DNA from: Kangiella sp.
GTDB taxonomy: Bacteria > Pseudomonadota > Gammaproteobacteria > Enterobacterales > Kangiellaceae
Reading direction: 5' to 3'
NCBI GenBank assembly: GCA_028284185.1
Contig: JANQSG010000017.1
Span: 62,001-126,000, forward strand
Length of the DNA: 64,000 nt
Position numbers and translations under genes: made by a program. Below the pieces are notes generated by a model. It ran no database searches. It was not told where the DNA came from and saw only the letters and a program-made list of their open reading frames with translations. Positions 46,020 through 56,555 of this stretch are shown piece after piece. Each line of letters opens with the position of its first letter. Position 1 is the first letter of the stretch.

Positions 46020-47426
46020 TTACCTTCTTCTGAATGGCGGCATACCTCCACCAACACCACCAGGACCACCCATTCCAGGTGGTAACTTTCCTTGCATACC
46101 ACGCATCATTTTCATCATACCGCCCTTACCCTTCATTTTTTTCATCATTTTTTGCATTTGGGTAAATTGTTTTAGCAAACGATTAACATCCTGAATTTGA
46201 GTGCCGGAACCATTGGCAATCCGCTTTTTTCTGGAGCCTTTAATCAGCTCTGGACGAGCACGTTCTTTTGGGGTCATGGAATTAATAATTGCCATCATTT
46301 GACCAGTGGATTTATCATTCATGACCTTTTGTTTAGCTGCTTCCGGGATTTGCCCCATGCCCGGCAGCTTATCCATTAAACTCGCCATACCGCCCATATT
46401 CTGCATTTGCACCAGTTGCTCACGAAAATCTTCGAGATCAAAGCCTTTACCTTTAATAATTTTTCTGGCAACTTTTTCGGCTTTCTTCTTATCAACTTTA
46501 CGCTCAACTTCCTCAATTAAACTTAGGACATCGCCCATGCCTAAGATTCGGGAAGCTACACGCTCAGGGTGGAATGGCTCTAATTGATCCAACTTTTCAC
46601 CCATACCGATAAATTTAATTGGTTTACCGGTAATTTGACGGATCGACAATGCCGCACCGCCACGTGCATCACCATCGGCTTTGGTTAGAATAACACCCGT
46701 TAATGGCAAGGCATCATTAAAGGCTTTCGCTGTATTAACCGCATCCTGACCAGTCATGGAATCAACCACGAATAAAGTTTCCGTGGGTTCAATCGCAGTA
46801 TGTAGCGCCTTAATTTCGTCCATCATTGCTTCATCAATGGCTAGGCGTCCCGCAGTATCGATAATAATGACGTCGATAAATTGCTTACGTGCTTCCTCAA
46901 TCGCGTTTTTGGCAATATCAACTGGTTTTTGCTCGGTCGAGCTAGGGAAGAAGCTTGCCCCTACTTCGCCAGCCACGGTTTCTAACTGCTTGATTGCCGC
47001 TGGCCGATAAACATCAACAGATACCACCATCACCGATTTTTTTTCACGATTGATTAAAAGGTGTGAAAGTTTACCGGCAGAGGTTGTTTTACCTGCACCT
47101 TGTAAGCCTGCCATTAAAATTACAACGGGTGGCTTTGCAGCAAGGTTAAGCGAGTCATTTTCCTCGCCCATGGCTTTGATCATTTCATCATTAACAATCT
47201 TGATGAACTCCTGACCAGGATCGAGCGCTTTTCCAACTACGGTACCTACCGCTCGCTGTTTGATGGAAGCGATAAATTCGCGCACGACTGGCAGTGCAAC
47301 ATCCGCTTCTAGCAAGGCCATGCGCACTTCACGTAACGTATCCTTGATATTGTCTTCAGTAATTTTAGACTTGCCTTGAATGGCTTTGAGTGCACCGGAC
47401 AGGCGATCACTTAAACTTTCGAACAT
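46020..47426 (-). CDS. ffh: Ffh, signal recognition particle protein
   Basis: 468 residues: an N domain, a GTPase G domain (AGLQGAGKTTSAGKL, DTAGRLAID, TKADGDARGG, GMGEKLDQLEPFHP) and a methionine-rich M domain (about 330-430) that binds signal sequences and 4.5S RNA, with RIANGSGTQIQDVNRLLKQF. The C-terminus is Gly/Met-rich. It targets inner-membrane proteins co-translationally. The divergent CcsA-like gene upstream is the usual neighbour. Confidence 0.98.
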   Translation of the reverse strand: MFESLSDRLSGALKAIQGKSKITEDNIKDTLREVRMALLEADVALPVVREFIASIKQRAVGTVVGKALDPGQEFIKIVNDEMIKAMGEENDSLNLAAKPPVVILMAGLQGAGKTTSAGKLSHLLINREKKSVMVVSVDVYRPAAIKQLETVAGEVGASFFPSSTEQKPVDIAKNAIEEARKQFIDVIIIDTAGRLAIDEAMMDEIKALHTAIEPTETLFVVDSMTGQDAVNTAKAFNDALPLTGVILTKADGDARGGAALSIRQITGKPIKFIGMGEKLDQLEPFHPERVASRILGMGDVLSLIEEVERKVDKKKAEKVARKIIKGKGFDLEDFREQLVQMQNMGGMASLMDKLPGMGQIPEAAKQKVMNDKSTGQMMAIINSMTPKERARPELIKGSRKKRIANGSGTQIQDVNRLLKQFTQMQKMMKKMKGKGGMMKMMRGMQGKLPPGMGGPGGVGGGMPPFRRR

Positions 47427-47625
47427 AAACTTCCTCGTCCCAGGCTTTTATTGCCAGTATTTGCTTAATGACATTTATAAGCTATTGGGTATTCTAATAA
47501 TCTTTATCAATTGCCAGCTATTATAGCGGATCCCTTGAGATTTTGTGATACTATTTACGCCATGTTCAGGCTTGCTTTGAAAAATCAGGCGATGGCCTTG
47601 TGACCAATATGACGAAGAATAAAAC

Positions 47626-48423
47626 GTGCCAACACTTATCATCATTATTACAGCACTGAGCTACCTGCTTTTGGCTGGGTTTTTTACCCTTCATTTAAAA
47701 AATCCTCAACAAGGCTTGTCCAGCTGGAGCAAGATTTTACCTTTTGTACCAATTGGCTTGCACCTGTATCTGCTCTATCTCGCCATTGAAACTGACAGTG
47801 GGCAAAACCTGTCTTTATTCAACCTTTTATCATTGGTAGGTTTTATTATGGTGCTGATTGTTTCCGTTTACCGCATTCGGCATCAAACACCTCATCTCAT
47901 GCTCTATACCGCACTATTTGCCGCCATCAGCGTCTCATTAGGCTTGATCCCGCATAAAGAAGTTATTTTAAAATTAACCGGCGATGCTCTGAGTATATTT
48001 CATATCTGGCTGGCCATTATTAGCTTTAGTCTGTTATTAATGGCCTCTTTGCAAAGTGCTTTAGTGCTGATGTTGCATAAAAAATTACGTTCCAAACCAG
48101 CCTCCATTCATCCATTGTTACCACCCTTGCAGCAAATGGAACATTTTGCTTTTGATTTGGTGGTGGCAGGGATCATCACTTTAACACTGGCTCTATTGCT
48201 GGGCTTCTTCCTGCCTCCAGAAGTGATTAAAGAACAAGCCATGCATAAAATTATATTGACACTTCTGGCCTGGTTCAGCTTCTGTACATTAATCATCAGC
48301 TATAAGCTATCTAAAATTAGTGCCATACAATTTGCCCGATATACCTTGATTGCTTTTACTTTGCTAACTATTGGTTTTATTGGCACTAAATTCGTATTGG
48401 AATTTATTCTACAAAGAGGTTAG
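47626..48423 (+). CDS. CcsA/YpjD-like inner-membrane protein (CorE type)
   Basis: 265 residues with about eight membrane helices and a His in the helix IFHIWLAIISFSLLLMASLQSALV, typical of the cytochrome c assembly (CcsA-like) superfamily. It starts at GTG 47626. Located between ffh and the corB-like gene, as in other gammaproteobacteria, where the YpjD/CorE protein has been linked to Mg/Co efflux together with CorB and CorC. A haem-handling role is possible from the family. Confidence 0.82.
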   Translation: MPTLIIIITALSYLLLAGFFTLHLKNPQQGLSSWSKILPFVPIGLHLYLLYLAIETDSGQNLSLFNLLSLVGFIMVLIVSVYRIRHQTPHLMLYTALFAAISVSLGLIPHKEVILKLTGDALSIFHIWLAIISFSLLLMASLQSALVLMLHKKLRSKPASIHPLLPPLQQMEHFAFDLVVAGIITLTLALLLGFFLPPEVIKEQAMHKIILTLLAWFSFCTLIISYKLSKISAIQFARYTLIAFTLLTIGFIGTKFVLEFILQRG

Positions 48424-48426
48424 CGT

Positions 48427-49695
48427 TTGGAATCGCTTTCAACCAGCACACTGTTTATTATTTTAGGATTACTGCTACTGCTCTCGGCTTTCTTTTCAAG
48501 CTCAGAAACTGGCATGATGTCACTCAATCGCTATCGCCTTCGCCATCAGGCCAAACAAGGTGATAAAAGCGCCAAACGCGTTTCAGAAATGCTAAAAAGA
48601 CCCGATAAACTGCTGGGGCTTATTTTACTAGGTAATAATATTGTTAATATTTTAGCATCGGCCATTGCCACCCTTATCGCCATTCGTTTCTGGGGAGAAG
48701 GAGGCATTTTTGCCGCCACCTTGATGTTGACCTTTGTGGTATTGATTTTTGCCGAAGTCACGCCCAAAACTTTAGCTGCATTATTTCCAGAAAAAATTGC
48801 TTTTTTCGCAGCTCCTACTTTGAATTTTCTAGCAGGTATTTTCTATCCTGCAGTAAAGTTTATTAACTTCCTGTCCAATGGTTTATTGCGTATTTTTGGC
48901 GTTAGTCTGGCAGACGATAAAGGTGATGCTCTTAGCCAGGATGAGTTAAGAACGGTGGTTAATGAAGCCGGAGCTTTAATTCCCAGACGCCATCAAAATA
49001 TGCTATTAAGCATTTTAGATCTGGAAAATGTGACGGTTGATGACATTATGGTACCACGCAATGAAATTGCGGGCATTGATTTGAATGATGATATTGATTA
49101 TATCTTTGAGCAAGTTCGAAACTCAGTTCATACACGCTTACTGGTTTTCAGAGAAGAAGTAGATCAGGTACAAGGTTTTTTACATGCCCGTAATTTTGGC
49201 CGTGTTTTAGAAACTGAAGATGCAACGCCTGAAAGTTTATTGGATTTTTTAGATCCCATTTACTATGTGCCACAAGGAACACCCTTGCACACGCAATTAA
49301 TGAAATTTCAAAAAAAGCGGGATCGAATAGGTTTAGTGGTTGATGAGTATGGTGATATTGAGGGTTTAGTTACCCTGGACGATATTCTGGAAGAAATTGT
49401 CGGTGATTTCACTACGGAGATATCCACTATTCATAAGGAAATACAGCCTCAGCAAGATGGCTCTTATCTAGTGGATGCCACTGTAACCATTCGCGATCTG
49501 AATCGCACTACTAAGTGGGCTTTTCCAACACAAGGCCCAAAAACCTTGAATGGCCTGATTACAGAATATATGGAAACCATACCAGCTTCTGGAACCTGTG
49601 TGCGCCTTTATGGCTATCCCGTAGAAATTTTACAGGTCAAAGATAACTTGATTAAAAGCGTTCGTATCATTCCAAATTTATATAAAAGTATTTAA
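48427..49695 (+). CDS. CorB-like (HlyC/CorC family, CNNM + CBS) transporter
   Basis: 422 residues: an N-terminal CNNM/DUF21 membrane domain (about 1-180; FFSSSETGMMSLNRYRL), two CBS domains (about 200-320; VTVDDIMVPRNEI and RIGLVVDEYGDIEGLVTLDDILEE) and a C-terminal CorC_HlyC domain (about 340-420). It probably exports Mg2+ or other divalent cations. It starts with TTG, 3 bases after the upstream stop, and is in an operon with the CcsA-like gene. Confidence 0.9.
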   Translation: MESLSTSTLFIILGLLLLLSAFFSSSETGMMSLNRYRLRHQAKQGDKSAKRVSEMLKRPDKLLGLILLGNNIVNILASAIATLIAIRFWGEGGIFAATLMLTFVVLIFAEVTPKTLAALFPEKIAFFAAPTLNFLAGIFYPAVKFINFLSNGLLRIFGVSLADDKGDALSQDELRTVVNEAGALIPRRHQNMLLSILDLENVTVDDIMVPRNEIAGIDLNDDIDYIFEQVRNSVHTRLLVFREEVDQVQGFLHARNFGRVLETEDATPESLLDFLDPIYYVPQGTPLHTQLMKFQKKRDRIGLVVDEYGDIEGLVTLDDILEEIVGDFTTEISTIHKEIQPQQDGSYLVDATVTIRDLNRTTKWAFPTQGPKTLNGLITEYMETIPASGTCVRLYGYPVEILQVKDNLIKSVRIIPNLYKSI

Positions 49696-49697
49696 TT

Positions 49698-52178
49698 ATG
49701 ACTAATAGCAATAATTTGTTTTTCAAGCTTTATAAAAAAATCATTTTAGATCGGCCATTACTGTCAATTATCCTGGTTATTGCATTAACTATTATTGCAG
49801 CGACACAGCTTCCCAAATTTAGGCTGGATGCCTCTGGTGAATCTCTAGTCCTGGAAAATGATACTTCGCTGTCTTATTATCGTGAAGTCAATAAAAACTA
49901 CAGCTCCGATGATTTTTTAATTATCACTTGGCAGTCTTATGCTGGCTTAATTGCCCCGGACTCCCTAAATAGATTAAAAGAATTAACGAATAGGCTTGCT
50001 AAAATTGAGACCGTCGAAAATGTTAACAGTATTCTAAACGTACCTTTATTAAATGGCTTGACTCTCGATCCCGATTCTCTTACCGAAATCCCTACGCTTT
50101 CAGATAAAAATATAGATAAGAACCAGGCCTTAAAAGAATTTATCAGCAGTCCAATTTATAAAAATCTATTAGTTGGTGAAAATGGTGACACCAGTGCCAT
50201 CCAGATTAACTTTCAGCGCGATGAAAAATATTTTAGTTTGCTTGATGCCAGAGAAGAATTGCGCAAACTTGAATTAACTCAAACATTAAATGATGAACAG
50301 AAAAACCAATTAGAACACTTTGAGAAAGCGTTTGATGATTACAGTAAAATCACCTCAGCTAGAACTCGCAGTATCATAGAAGAAGTCAGAACTATTATGG
50401 ATGATTACCGAGATGTGGCCAAATTACATCTTGGCGGTATTTCCATGATCACCAATGATATGCTGGACTTTATACAGCACGATATCACCGTATTTGGTAT
50501 TGGTATTCTGTTATTTATCATGCTGGCTTTATTTGTATTTTTTGGCAAGTTACGTTGGGTCATTCTTCCCTTATTTGCCTGCCTTTCCACAGTAATAATT
50601 TTAGCTGGGCTGTTAAGTTATCTGGATTGGCGAATTACGGTTATTTCTTCCAATTTCCCATCTATCTTACTTATTGTTATTTTAGCCCTGTCAGTACATC
50701 TGGTCGTATTCTATCGGGACTACATCTCCCAACATCCTGAAAAACCGCGCAAAGAAAAACTTATTGCTACTGTAAGCCGCATGTTCTGGCCCTGTTTTTA
50801 TACCGCCATTACTACTATCGTTGCCTTTATTTCCTTATTGATTAGCGGTATTCGACCAGTTATCGATTTTGGCTGGATTATGACCATTGGTATTGTACTG
50901 GGCTTTGTTTTAACTTTTATTATTTTCCCCAGCTTTATCCAACTGATTAAAACAGATAAGCATCAAAGTGGAACCAGTATTACCTATAAAATTACTGGCT
51001 GGATTTATAAACTCTCTATTAGTTTTAAGCCCGTTATCTTTTTAGTAACACTGGGACTCATTTTTTTCAGTGTCTTTGGCATTGCCAAATTAAAAGTTGA
51101 AAACAGTTTTATTGATTACTTTAAGTCGGATACTGAAATTCACCAGGGGATGAAAGTTATCGATCAGGAGCTAGGCGGTACTACCCCATTGGATATTGTG
51201 ATCGATGCGGATTTAACCGCTAACGATGATGATTTTGAGGACGAGTTCGAAGATGAATTTGCTGATGAAGAGTTTGGCTCAGTTTATGATGCTGGCTACT
51301 GGTTTCAAATCAGCCAGCTAAAACAATTAGAAGGCATTCATGACTTTATTAATAGCCTCGAAGTTACCGGTAAAGTTCAATCATTAGCAACTACCGCTAA
51401 AGTGCTAAAACAAATGAATGGTGGCGATTATCCCGATCAGGTGACTTTAAGTCTGATCCACCAAAAAATGCCAGACTCGGTTAAAGCGCCACTGATGGAT
51501 CCTTATTTATCGGAAGATGGCAATCAAACACGTATTAATATTCGTGTGGAAGAAACCAATCCAAACTTAAAGCGAGCAGAACTGATTAATGCTATTCGCG
51601 ACCACATTGTGAATGAGGCCAATGTTAAACCGGAAAATGTTCATTTCACCGGAATGCTAGTACTTTATAACAATATGCTGGAAAGTCTTTTTAAATCACA
51701 AATTCTAACCATTGGTGCAGTTTATATAGCGATTCTATTGATGTTTTTAATACTCTTTAGATCCTTGTCATTAGCAGTTATCGCCACTATTCCCAATGCC
51801 CTTTCAGCAGCTATGGTTTTGGGTATTATGGGCTGGGCAGGCATTCCAATGGATATGATGACAATTACTATTGCCGCCATTGTTATTGGTATTGCGGTGG
51901 ATAATTCGATCCATTATGTGCATCGTTTTAAAACCGAGTTCCAAACGGATAACCATTATTTGGAAACCATGAGAAGATGCCACGCCAGTATTGGTAAAGC
52001 TATTTATTATACGGGGGTTACCGTGATTGCCGGCTTTGCCATTTTGGCCTTATCCGACTTTATTCCGTCTATCTATTTTGGTTTATTAACAGGTTTGGCA
52101 ATGGCAGTAGCGTTATTTTTAAACTTAACCCTACTGCCTTTAATGCTGGTTACAGTAAAACCACTCAAGAGCTCTTAA
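49698..52178 (+). CDS. MMPL/RND-superfamily exporter
   Basis: 826 residues in two similar halves, each with one helix, a large periplasmic domain and five further helices. In the first half, ILLFIMLALFVFFGKLRW and SVHLVVFYRDYISQ are in the helical core; in the second, GILVLYN-like GMLVLYNNMLESL and IGIAVDNSIHYVHRF match the RND proton-relay helix pattern. The second periplasmic domain has an Asp/Glu-rich insert (about residues 509-527). Relatives move lipids or sterols between membranes; the substrate here is unknown. It starts 2 bases after the corB-like stop and shares its operon. Confidence 0.86.
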   Translation: MTNSNNLFFKLYKKIILDRPLLSIILVIALTIIAATQLPKFRLDASGESLVLENDTSLSYYREVNKNYSSDDFLIITWQSYAGLIAPDSLNRLKELTNRLAKIETVENVNSILNVPLLNGLTLDPDSLTEIPTLSDKNIDKNQALKEFISSPIYKNLLVGENGDTSAIQINFQRDEKYFSLLDAREELRKLELTQTLNDEQKNQLEHFEKAFDDYSKITSARTRSIIEEVRTIMDDYRDVAKLHLGGISMITNDMLDFIQHDITVFGIGILLFIMLALFVFFGKLRWVILPLFACLSTVIILAGLLSYLDWRITVISSNFPSILLIVILALSVHLVVFYRDYISQHPEKPRKEKLIATVSRMFWPCFYTAITTIVAFISLLISGIRPVIDFGWIMTIGIVLGFVLTFIIFPSFIQLIKTDKHQSGTSITYKITGWIYKLSISFKPVIFLVTLGLIFFSVFGIAKLKVENSFIDYFKSDTEIHQGMKVIDQELGGTTPLDIVIDADLTANDDDFEDEFEDEFADEEFGSVYDAGYWFQISQLKQLEGIHDFINSLEVTGKVQSLATTAKVLKQMNGGDYPDQVTLSLIHQKMPDSVKAPLMDPYLSEDGNQTRINIRVEETNPNLKRAELINAIRDHIVNEANVKPENVHFTGMLVLYNNMLESLFKSQILTIGAVYIAILLMFLILFRSLSLAVIATIPNALSAAMVLGIMGWAGIPMDMMTITIAAIVIGIAVDNSIHYVHRFKTEFQTDNHYLETMRRCHASIGKAIYYTGVTVIAGFAILALSDFIPSIYFGLLTGLAMAVALFLNLTLLPLMLVTVKPLKSS

Positions 52179-52628
52179 TTAAGATTTGGGAGGTTTTCTC
52201 ATTTGCACGGTAAGCACATCACAAGGCGAACCGTGCAAGACACCACTCGCGGTAGTACCCAGCAATAACTCATAGCCTTTTTGACCATGAGTCCCTATCA
52301 CGATCAAATCGGATTTAAGCTCCAAAGCTACTGATTTAATAACACGACTCGCTTTACCAACTTCTATTTTAATCATTTTCTCAGGTATATCGAAACTTTT
52401 GGCCAGTTTATTTAGCCTGTCTTGAGCCGAAACCAACACTTTATTTTCAGCGTCTTTGACATCCGCCAGAACGCCAAAAGGAAATGCTGAAAAAAGACCA
52501 AATTCACTCGGTTCAATAGCATGCAATAGGACTATTTTGCCATTGGGCTTTAATAAGCTTGCGGCTTTCTTAATGATTTTCCGACTTTCTTTTCTTAAAT
52601 CAACTGCGACTAAAATTTTTGAGTACAT
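52179..52628 (-). CDS. Universal stress protein (UspA family)
   Basis: 149 residues with the UspA fold: KILVAVDLRKESRKIIKKAASLL at the N-terminus and the ATP-binding motif DLIVIGTHGQKGYELLLGTTASGVLHGSPCDVLTV, of which GTHGQKG and LLGTTASGVL are the key parts (GxxGx9G(S/T)). The ATG at 52628 follows a good AGGAG ribosome site and gives the normal length; the longer frame does not. Convergent with the exporter, with no gap between stops. Confidence 0.92.
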   Translation of the reverse strand: MYSKILVAVDLRKESRKIIKKAASLLKPNGKIVLLHAIEPSEFGLFSAFPFGVLADVKDAENKVLVSAQDRLNKLAKSFDIPEKMIKIEVGKASRVIKSVALELKSDLIVIGTHGQKGYELLLGTTASGVLHGSPCDVLTVQMRKPPKS

Positions 52629-52699
52629 ACCTGCTCCTTTTAAGCCTGTTTGAACTAGTTTATCAGTAATTGGTCCAAGCAAAATTGATATTTATCAAT

Positions 52700-53881
52700 T
52701 TATAAATCGACCCTTACCAAACTTGCCGAATTACGCGCTTTTTCCCGTGCTTCTTCAATGGTTTCAGCATAAGCCAAAGCAACGCCCATACGACGTTTAC
52801 CACTAACTTCTGGTTTACCAAATAATCGAATATGTGTATCAAGTTCAGAAAGTGCTTGTTCTAAGTTAGCAAAACTCACATTTTTTGACTCACCTTCAAC
52901 CAAAATAACTGCCGAAGCACAGGCCCCTCCCTGATGTATTACTGGAATCGGCAAACCCAAAATAGCGCGAGCATGCAAGGCAAACTCGGATAAGTCCTGC
53001 GAAATTAAGGTAACTAAGCCGGTATCGTGCGGTCTTGGCGACACTTCACTAAAAATAGCCTCATCACCCTTAATAAAAATCTCCACTCCAAAAATACCGT
53101 AACCACCTAAATCGTCAGTAATAGTTTTAGCCATTGTTTGTGCCTGTCGTAGTGCTTCATCGGACATTGCCTGCGGCTGCCACGACTCTCGATAATCGCC
53201 CTCTTTTTGAATATGGCCAATCGGCGCACAAAAGCTGGTACCAGAAACAGAACGAACTGTAAGCAAAGTAATTTCATAATCGAAATCAACAAAACCTTCA
53301 ATAATAATACGACCTTCACCAGTACGACCACCCTCTTGTGAATAATCCCAAGCTGTCCCTATATCATCATCAGTTTTAAGCGTAGATTGGCCCTTACCTG
53401 AACTACTCATGACTGGCTTGATCACACAAGGCAAACCAATTTCCTGCAGTGCTTCAAGATATTCTTCGTAAGTATCGGCAAACTTATAGGGTGACGTTTT
53501 TAAATCTAAGGTTTCTGCTGCTAAACGACGGATCCCTTCACGATCCATAGTAAGACGTGCCGCTCTTGCAGTTGGCACTACGTTAAAACCCTCTTGCTCA
53601 AGCTCTAATAATTTCTCAGTGGCAATGGCTTCAATCTCAGGAACAATCAGATCCGGTTTTTCCTGGTACACCAAATCCTGCAAAGCCTTGTCATCCAGCA
53701 TATTGATAACATAACTTTTATGGGCAACCTGCATAGCTGGCGCATTGGGATAACGGTCAACCGCAATAACCTCAACACCAAAACGTTGTAGTTCAATCAC
53801 TACTTCTTTGCCAAGCTCACCAGAACCGAGCATCATGACTTTCTTTGCACTGGAAGATAAGGGAGTACCAATGGTCGGCAT
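52700..53881 (-). CDS. purT: PurT, formate-dependent GAR transformylase 2
   Basis: ATP-grasp enzyme, 393 residues, that makes formyl-GAR from formate in purine synthesis. Motifs: [16 protein letters not shown] with the nucleotide-binding fold at the start, [52 protein letters not shown] and, at the C-terminus, [20 protein letters not shown]. Independent of purL and lies alone with divergent or unrelated neighbours. Confidence 0.95.
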   Translation of the reverse strand: MPTIGTPLSSSAKKVMMLGSGELGKEVVIELQRFGVEVIAVDRYPNAPAMQVAHKSYVINMLDDKALQDLVYQEKPDLIVPEIEAIATEKLLELEQEGFNVVPTARAARLTMDREGIRRLAAETLDLKTSPYKFADTYEEYLEALQEIGLPCVIKPVMSSSGKGQSTLKTDDDIGTAWDYSQEGGRTGEGRIIIEGFVDFDYEITLLTVRSVSGTSFCAPIGHIQKEGDYRESWQPQAMSDEALRQAQTMAKTITDDLGGYGIFGVEIFIKGDEAIFSEVSPRPHDTGLVTLISQDLSEFALHARAILGLPIPVIHQGGACASAVILVEGESKNVSFANLEQALSELDTHIRLFGKPEVSGKRRMGVALAYAETIEEAREKARNSASLVRVDL

Positions 53882-53975
53882 AATTTTCTTAATCCAATTA
53901 CTATAAATTTTGTTTAGAGTTTACCAATAATTTTTCATGATAAAAACCGAATCGCTCAAAATACTGCAAGATCAA

Positions 53976-53999
53976 AAAAGGCCCCAACTGGAGCCTTTT
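53976..53999 (-). terminator. Intrinsic terminator after the BON-LysM gene
   Basis: AAAAGGC and GCCTTTT pair with one internal mismatch around a CCCAACTGGA-type loop. A T run follows on the minus strand, 21 bases past the stop. Confidence 0.75.
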
Positions 54000-54020
54000 C
54001 ATTCGATAATTCTATAGGTA

Positions 54021-54455
54021 TTAATCTAAAGGAATACGAATTTTTTGACCTGGGTAAATCAGATCAGGATTTTTAATGACTTCTTTATTCGCTTCAAAAA
54101 TTTCAGTGTAACGTGCGCCATTACCTAGAAATTTTTGCGCAATAGCCCAAAGCGTGTCGCCACTTTTGATCTCGTAAAACTCAACTTCTTTTTCCTGATC
54201 AGGAGCCTCAACGCCAGAAGTATCTACTTGAGTAACGCCTTCTACGTTACCCGCCATTAATACTGCTTTTTCAACAGCATCAGCAGAGCTGGCTTTGCCA
54301 GATAGTACCACTTTACCATCTTCGCCCATCTCTACATTCAAATCTTCAACGCCTGGGTTATCTTCTTCGATATGCTTTTTGATCTCCTCCTTAGGATCCT
54401 CATCATTACCAAAAAGTTTTTTACCCATATTATACGCAAAGTCAAATAGTCCCAT
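54021..54455 (-). CDS. kbp: Kbp/YgaU-like BON-LysM protein
   Basis: 144 residues: a short N-terminal segment, a BON domain (about 22-85; EEIKKHIEEDN...VVLSGKASSADAVEKAVLMAGNVEGVTQVD) and a C-terminal LysM domain (about 92-142; YEIKSGDTLWAIAQKFLGNGARYTEIFEANK and YPGQKIRIP). This combination and length match the cytoplasmic K+-binding protein Kbp of E. coli. No signal peptide, consistent with the cytoplasm. Confidence 0.9.
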   Translation of the reverse strand: MGLFDFAYNMGKKLFGNDEDPKEEIKKHIEEDNPGVEDLNVEMGEDGKVVLSGKASSADAVEKAVLMAGNVEGVTQVDTSGVEAPDQEKEVEFYEIKSGDTLWAIAQKFLGNGARYTEIFEANKEVIKNPDLIYPGQKIRIPLD

Positions 54456-54543
54456 TGTTATGTCCTCATGTTTTTAAAACTCATCCACTATATAAGTATT
54501 TTTTCTAAAAAACAAAGTTCAAATTCTCATATATGACAATATC

Positions 54544-55020
54544 TTACATTTGAGCTAACCGGTTTAGCATTTCACCTTCAAGACGATATCCCGTCCACTC
54601 AGTCTGAGCTTTGGCACCAAGTCGTTCATAAAAATCAATGGCTAATTGATTCCAGTCCAAAACCGCCCAATCCAGCCGCCCACAATTGTTATCAGCGGCG
54701 ACTCTAGCTAAAGCTTTAAACAACTCAAAGCCTACTTTTTGACTGCGGAACTCGGGTTTGACAAAAAAGTCCTCCAAATAAATCCCATGCTTGCCTAAAA
54801 AAGTAGAATAATTAAAGAAATATAAGGCAAACCCCGCTATTTGCTGCTCAACTTCTGCCACCAAAGCAAAAACTTTAGGATGTTCAGTAAACAGATCCCG
54901 TTGAATATCGTCAGCCGTAGCAATAGCAAACTCTTCAAGCTCCTCATACACTGCCAAACCCTTAATCAAATCAATAATAGCCTGACAATCAGCAGCTTTT
55001 GCAGGGCGAATAGTAACCAT
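54544..55020 (-). CDS. GNAT acetyltransferase, diamine acetyltransferase-like
   Basis: 158 residues with the GNAT fold and acetyl-CoA loop FRSQKVGFELFKALA. The segments GIYLEDFFVKPEFR, CGRLDWAVLDWN and AIDFYERLGAKAQTEW match spermidine/diamine N1-acetyltransferase-type enzymes. The substrate could be a polyamine or another amine. It lies 15 bases downstream of putP and may be in the same transcript. Confidence 0.87.
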   Translation of the reverse strand: MVTIRPAKAADCQAIIDLIKGLAVYEELEEFAIATADDIQRDLFTEHPKVFALVAEVEQQIAGFALYFFNYSTFLGKHGIYLEDFFVKPEFRSQKVGFELFKALARVAADNNCGRLDWAVLDWNQLAIDFYERLGAKAQTEWTGYRLEGEMLNRLAQM

Positions 55021-55035
55021 AGTTAAATTCCTGTA

Positions 55036-56538
55036 TTAACTTTCGTATTTTTTAAATTCATTACGGAACCAATCAAATTGATTAGAAGTTTTTTCATCAA
55101 CTTTAGTGAGTTTACTCGTTATAAAAATTGCCAACGAAGCCAGAATAAAACCAGGCAATAATTCGTACATATCAAAAATAGCTTGCTCCGTATATTTATC
55201 CGCCATTTCCCATAAAATAACGGTCAAAGCGCCCGTAACCATGCCTGCCAGCGCGCCCCAACGAGTCATTCTTTGCCACAACAATGAAATAATCACCAAT
55301 GGTCCAAATGCCGCACCAAAACCGGCCCAAGCATAACCCACCAAATCCTTAATCAAAGAGTTTTCATTCGTGGCCAAAAACACCCCTATTAAGGCAATTA
55401 AAATCACGCCAAAACGACCAACCCAAACTAATTCTTTTTCGCCAGCATCAGGCCGTAAAAAAGTTTTATACACATCTTCAGTTAATGAGCTGGTTGCGAC
55501 TAATAATTGCGAATCAATAGTACTCATAATGGCAGCCAAAATAGCAGCGAGTAAAAAGCCTGCAAACCAGGGGTTAAACAATACATTGGTTGCCAGCATA
55601 AAAACTTTTTCGCTGTCAGTGCCTGTTAATTGACTGAGCGCATTAGGATCATCAGCAAAATAACCAATCGCCGCTAAGCCAATAAACAAAGAACCGAATA
55701 AACTAAAAATCATCCAGCTCATACCAATACGGCGAGCATTTTTAATGGTTGATACATTATCAGCTCCCATAAAACGCGATAAAATATGTGGTTGACCAAA
55801 ATAACCTAAACCCCAAGCCTGCAGAGAGATAAAAGCAAACCAACTAAAATTTTCTGACCAGGCCAAGGCATCAGGCCGAACCTCTTCGATACGTGCAAAG
55901 ACATTACTCAGGCCATTCATTTCAACCACCATAGTGATAGGCGCAATCACTAAAGCCAATAACATCAAAGTACCCTGAAAAAAATCAGTCCAGCTGACCG
56001 CCAAGAAGCCGCCTAAAAAGGTATAAAATACGATGACGGTAGCACCAATTAATAGTGCTTGTTGGTAGTCAAGTTGAAAACTTTGTTCAAATAATTTAGC
56101 ACCACCAACCAGGCCAGAAGTCACATAAAAGGTGTAAAAAAGAATAATGACAATAGCCGCAGAAACTCTAAGGACTTTTGAATTATCATGAAAACGATTT
56201 TCAAAATAATCTGGTAAAGTCAAAGAGTTATCGGCTATTTCAGTGTACATACGCAAACGACCAGCAACCAGTAACCAATTTAAATAAGCGCCGACAATTA
56301 ACCCTAACGCGATCCAACCTTCAACCAGACCGGAAGCGTACAAGGAACCAGGAAGTGCCATTAACAACCAGCTACTCATATCGGAAGCACCAGCACTTAG
56401 TGCGGTAACACCAGGCCCCAAACTTCTCCCACCAAGAATATAATCGGATAAATTATTGGTTCTGCGATAGGCCCATAGACCAATCAAAACCATAAAAACC
56501 AGATAACCACCAAAAGTAATTAACGTTGCTGTTGGCAT
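55036..56538 (-). CDS. putP: PutP, sodium/proline symporter
   Basis: 500 residues with about 13 membrane helices of the SSS family. Key parts: LGGRSLGPGVTALSAGASDMSSWLLM, shown by GGRSLGPG and ASDMSSWLL with the sodium-site serines, FGQPHILSRFMGADN and ATSSLTEDVYKTFLR. It takes up proline as nutrient and osmoprotectant. No putA is in the window, so osmoprotection is likely a main use. Confidence 0.95.
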   Translation of the reverse strand: MPTATLITFGGYLVFMVLIGLWAYRRTNNLSDYILGGRSLGPGVTALSAGASDMSSWLLMALPGSLYASGLVEGWIALGLIVGAYLNWLLVAGRLRMYTEIADNSLTLPDYFENRFHDNSKVLRVSAAIVIILFYTFYVTSGLVGGAKLFEQSFQLDYQQALLIGATVIVFYTFLGGFLAVSWTDFFQGTLMLLALVIAPITMVVEMNGLSNVFARIEEVRPDALAWSENFSWFAFISLQAWGLGYFGQPHILSRFMGADNVSTIKNARRIGMSWMIFSLFGSLFIGLAAIGYFADDPNALSQLTGTDSEKVFMLATNVLFNPWFAGFLLAAILAAIMSTIDSQLLVATSSLTEDVYKTFLRPDAGEKELVWVGRFGVILIALIGVFLATNENSLIKDLVGYAWAGFGAAFGPLVIISLLWQRMTRWGALAGMVTGALTVILWEMADKYTEQAIFDMYELLPGFILASLAIFITSKLTKVDEKTSNQFDWFRNEFKKYES

Positions 56539-56555
56539 AGTGCCCCCACTGTGTA

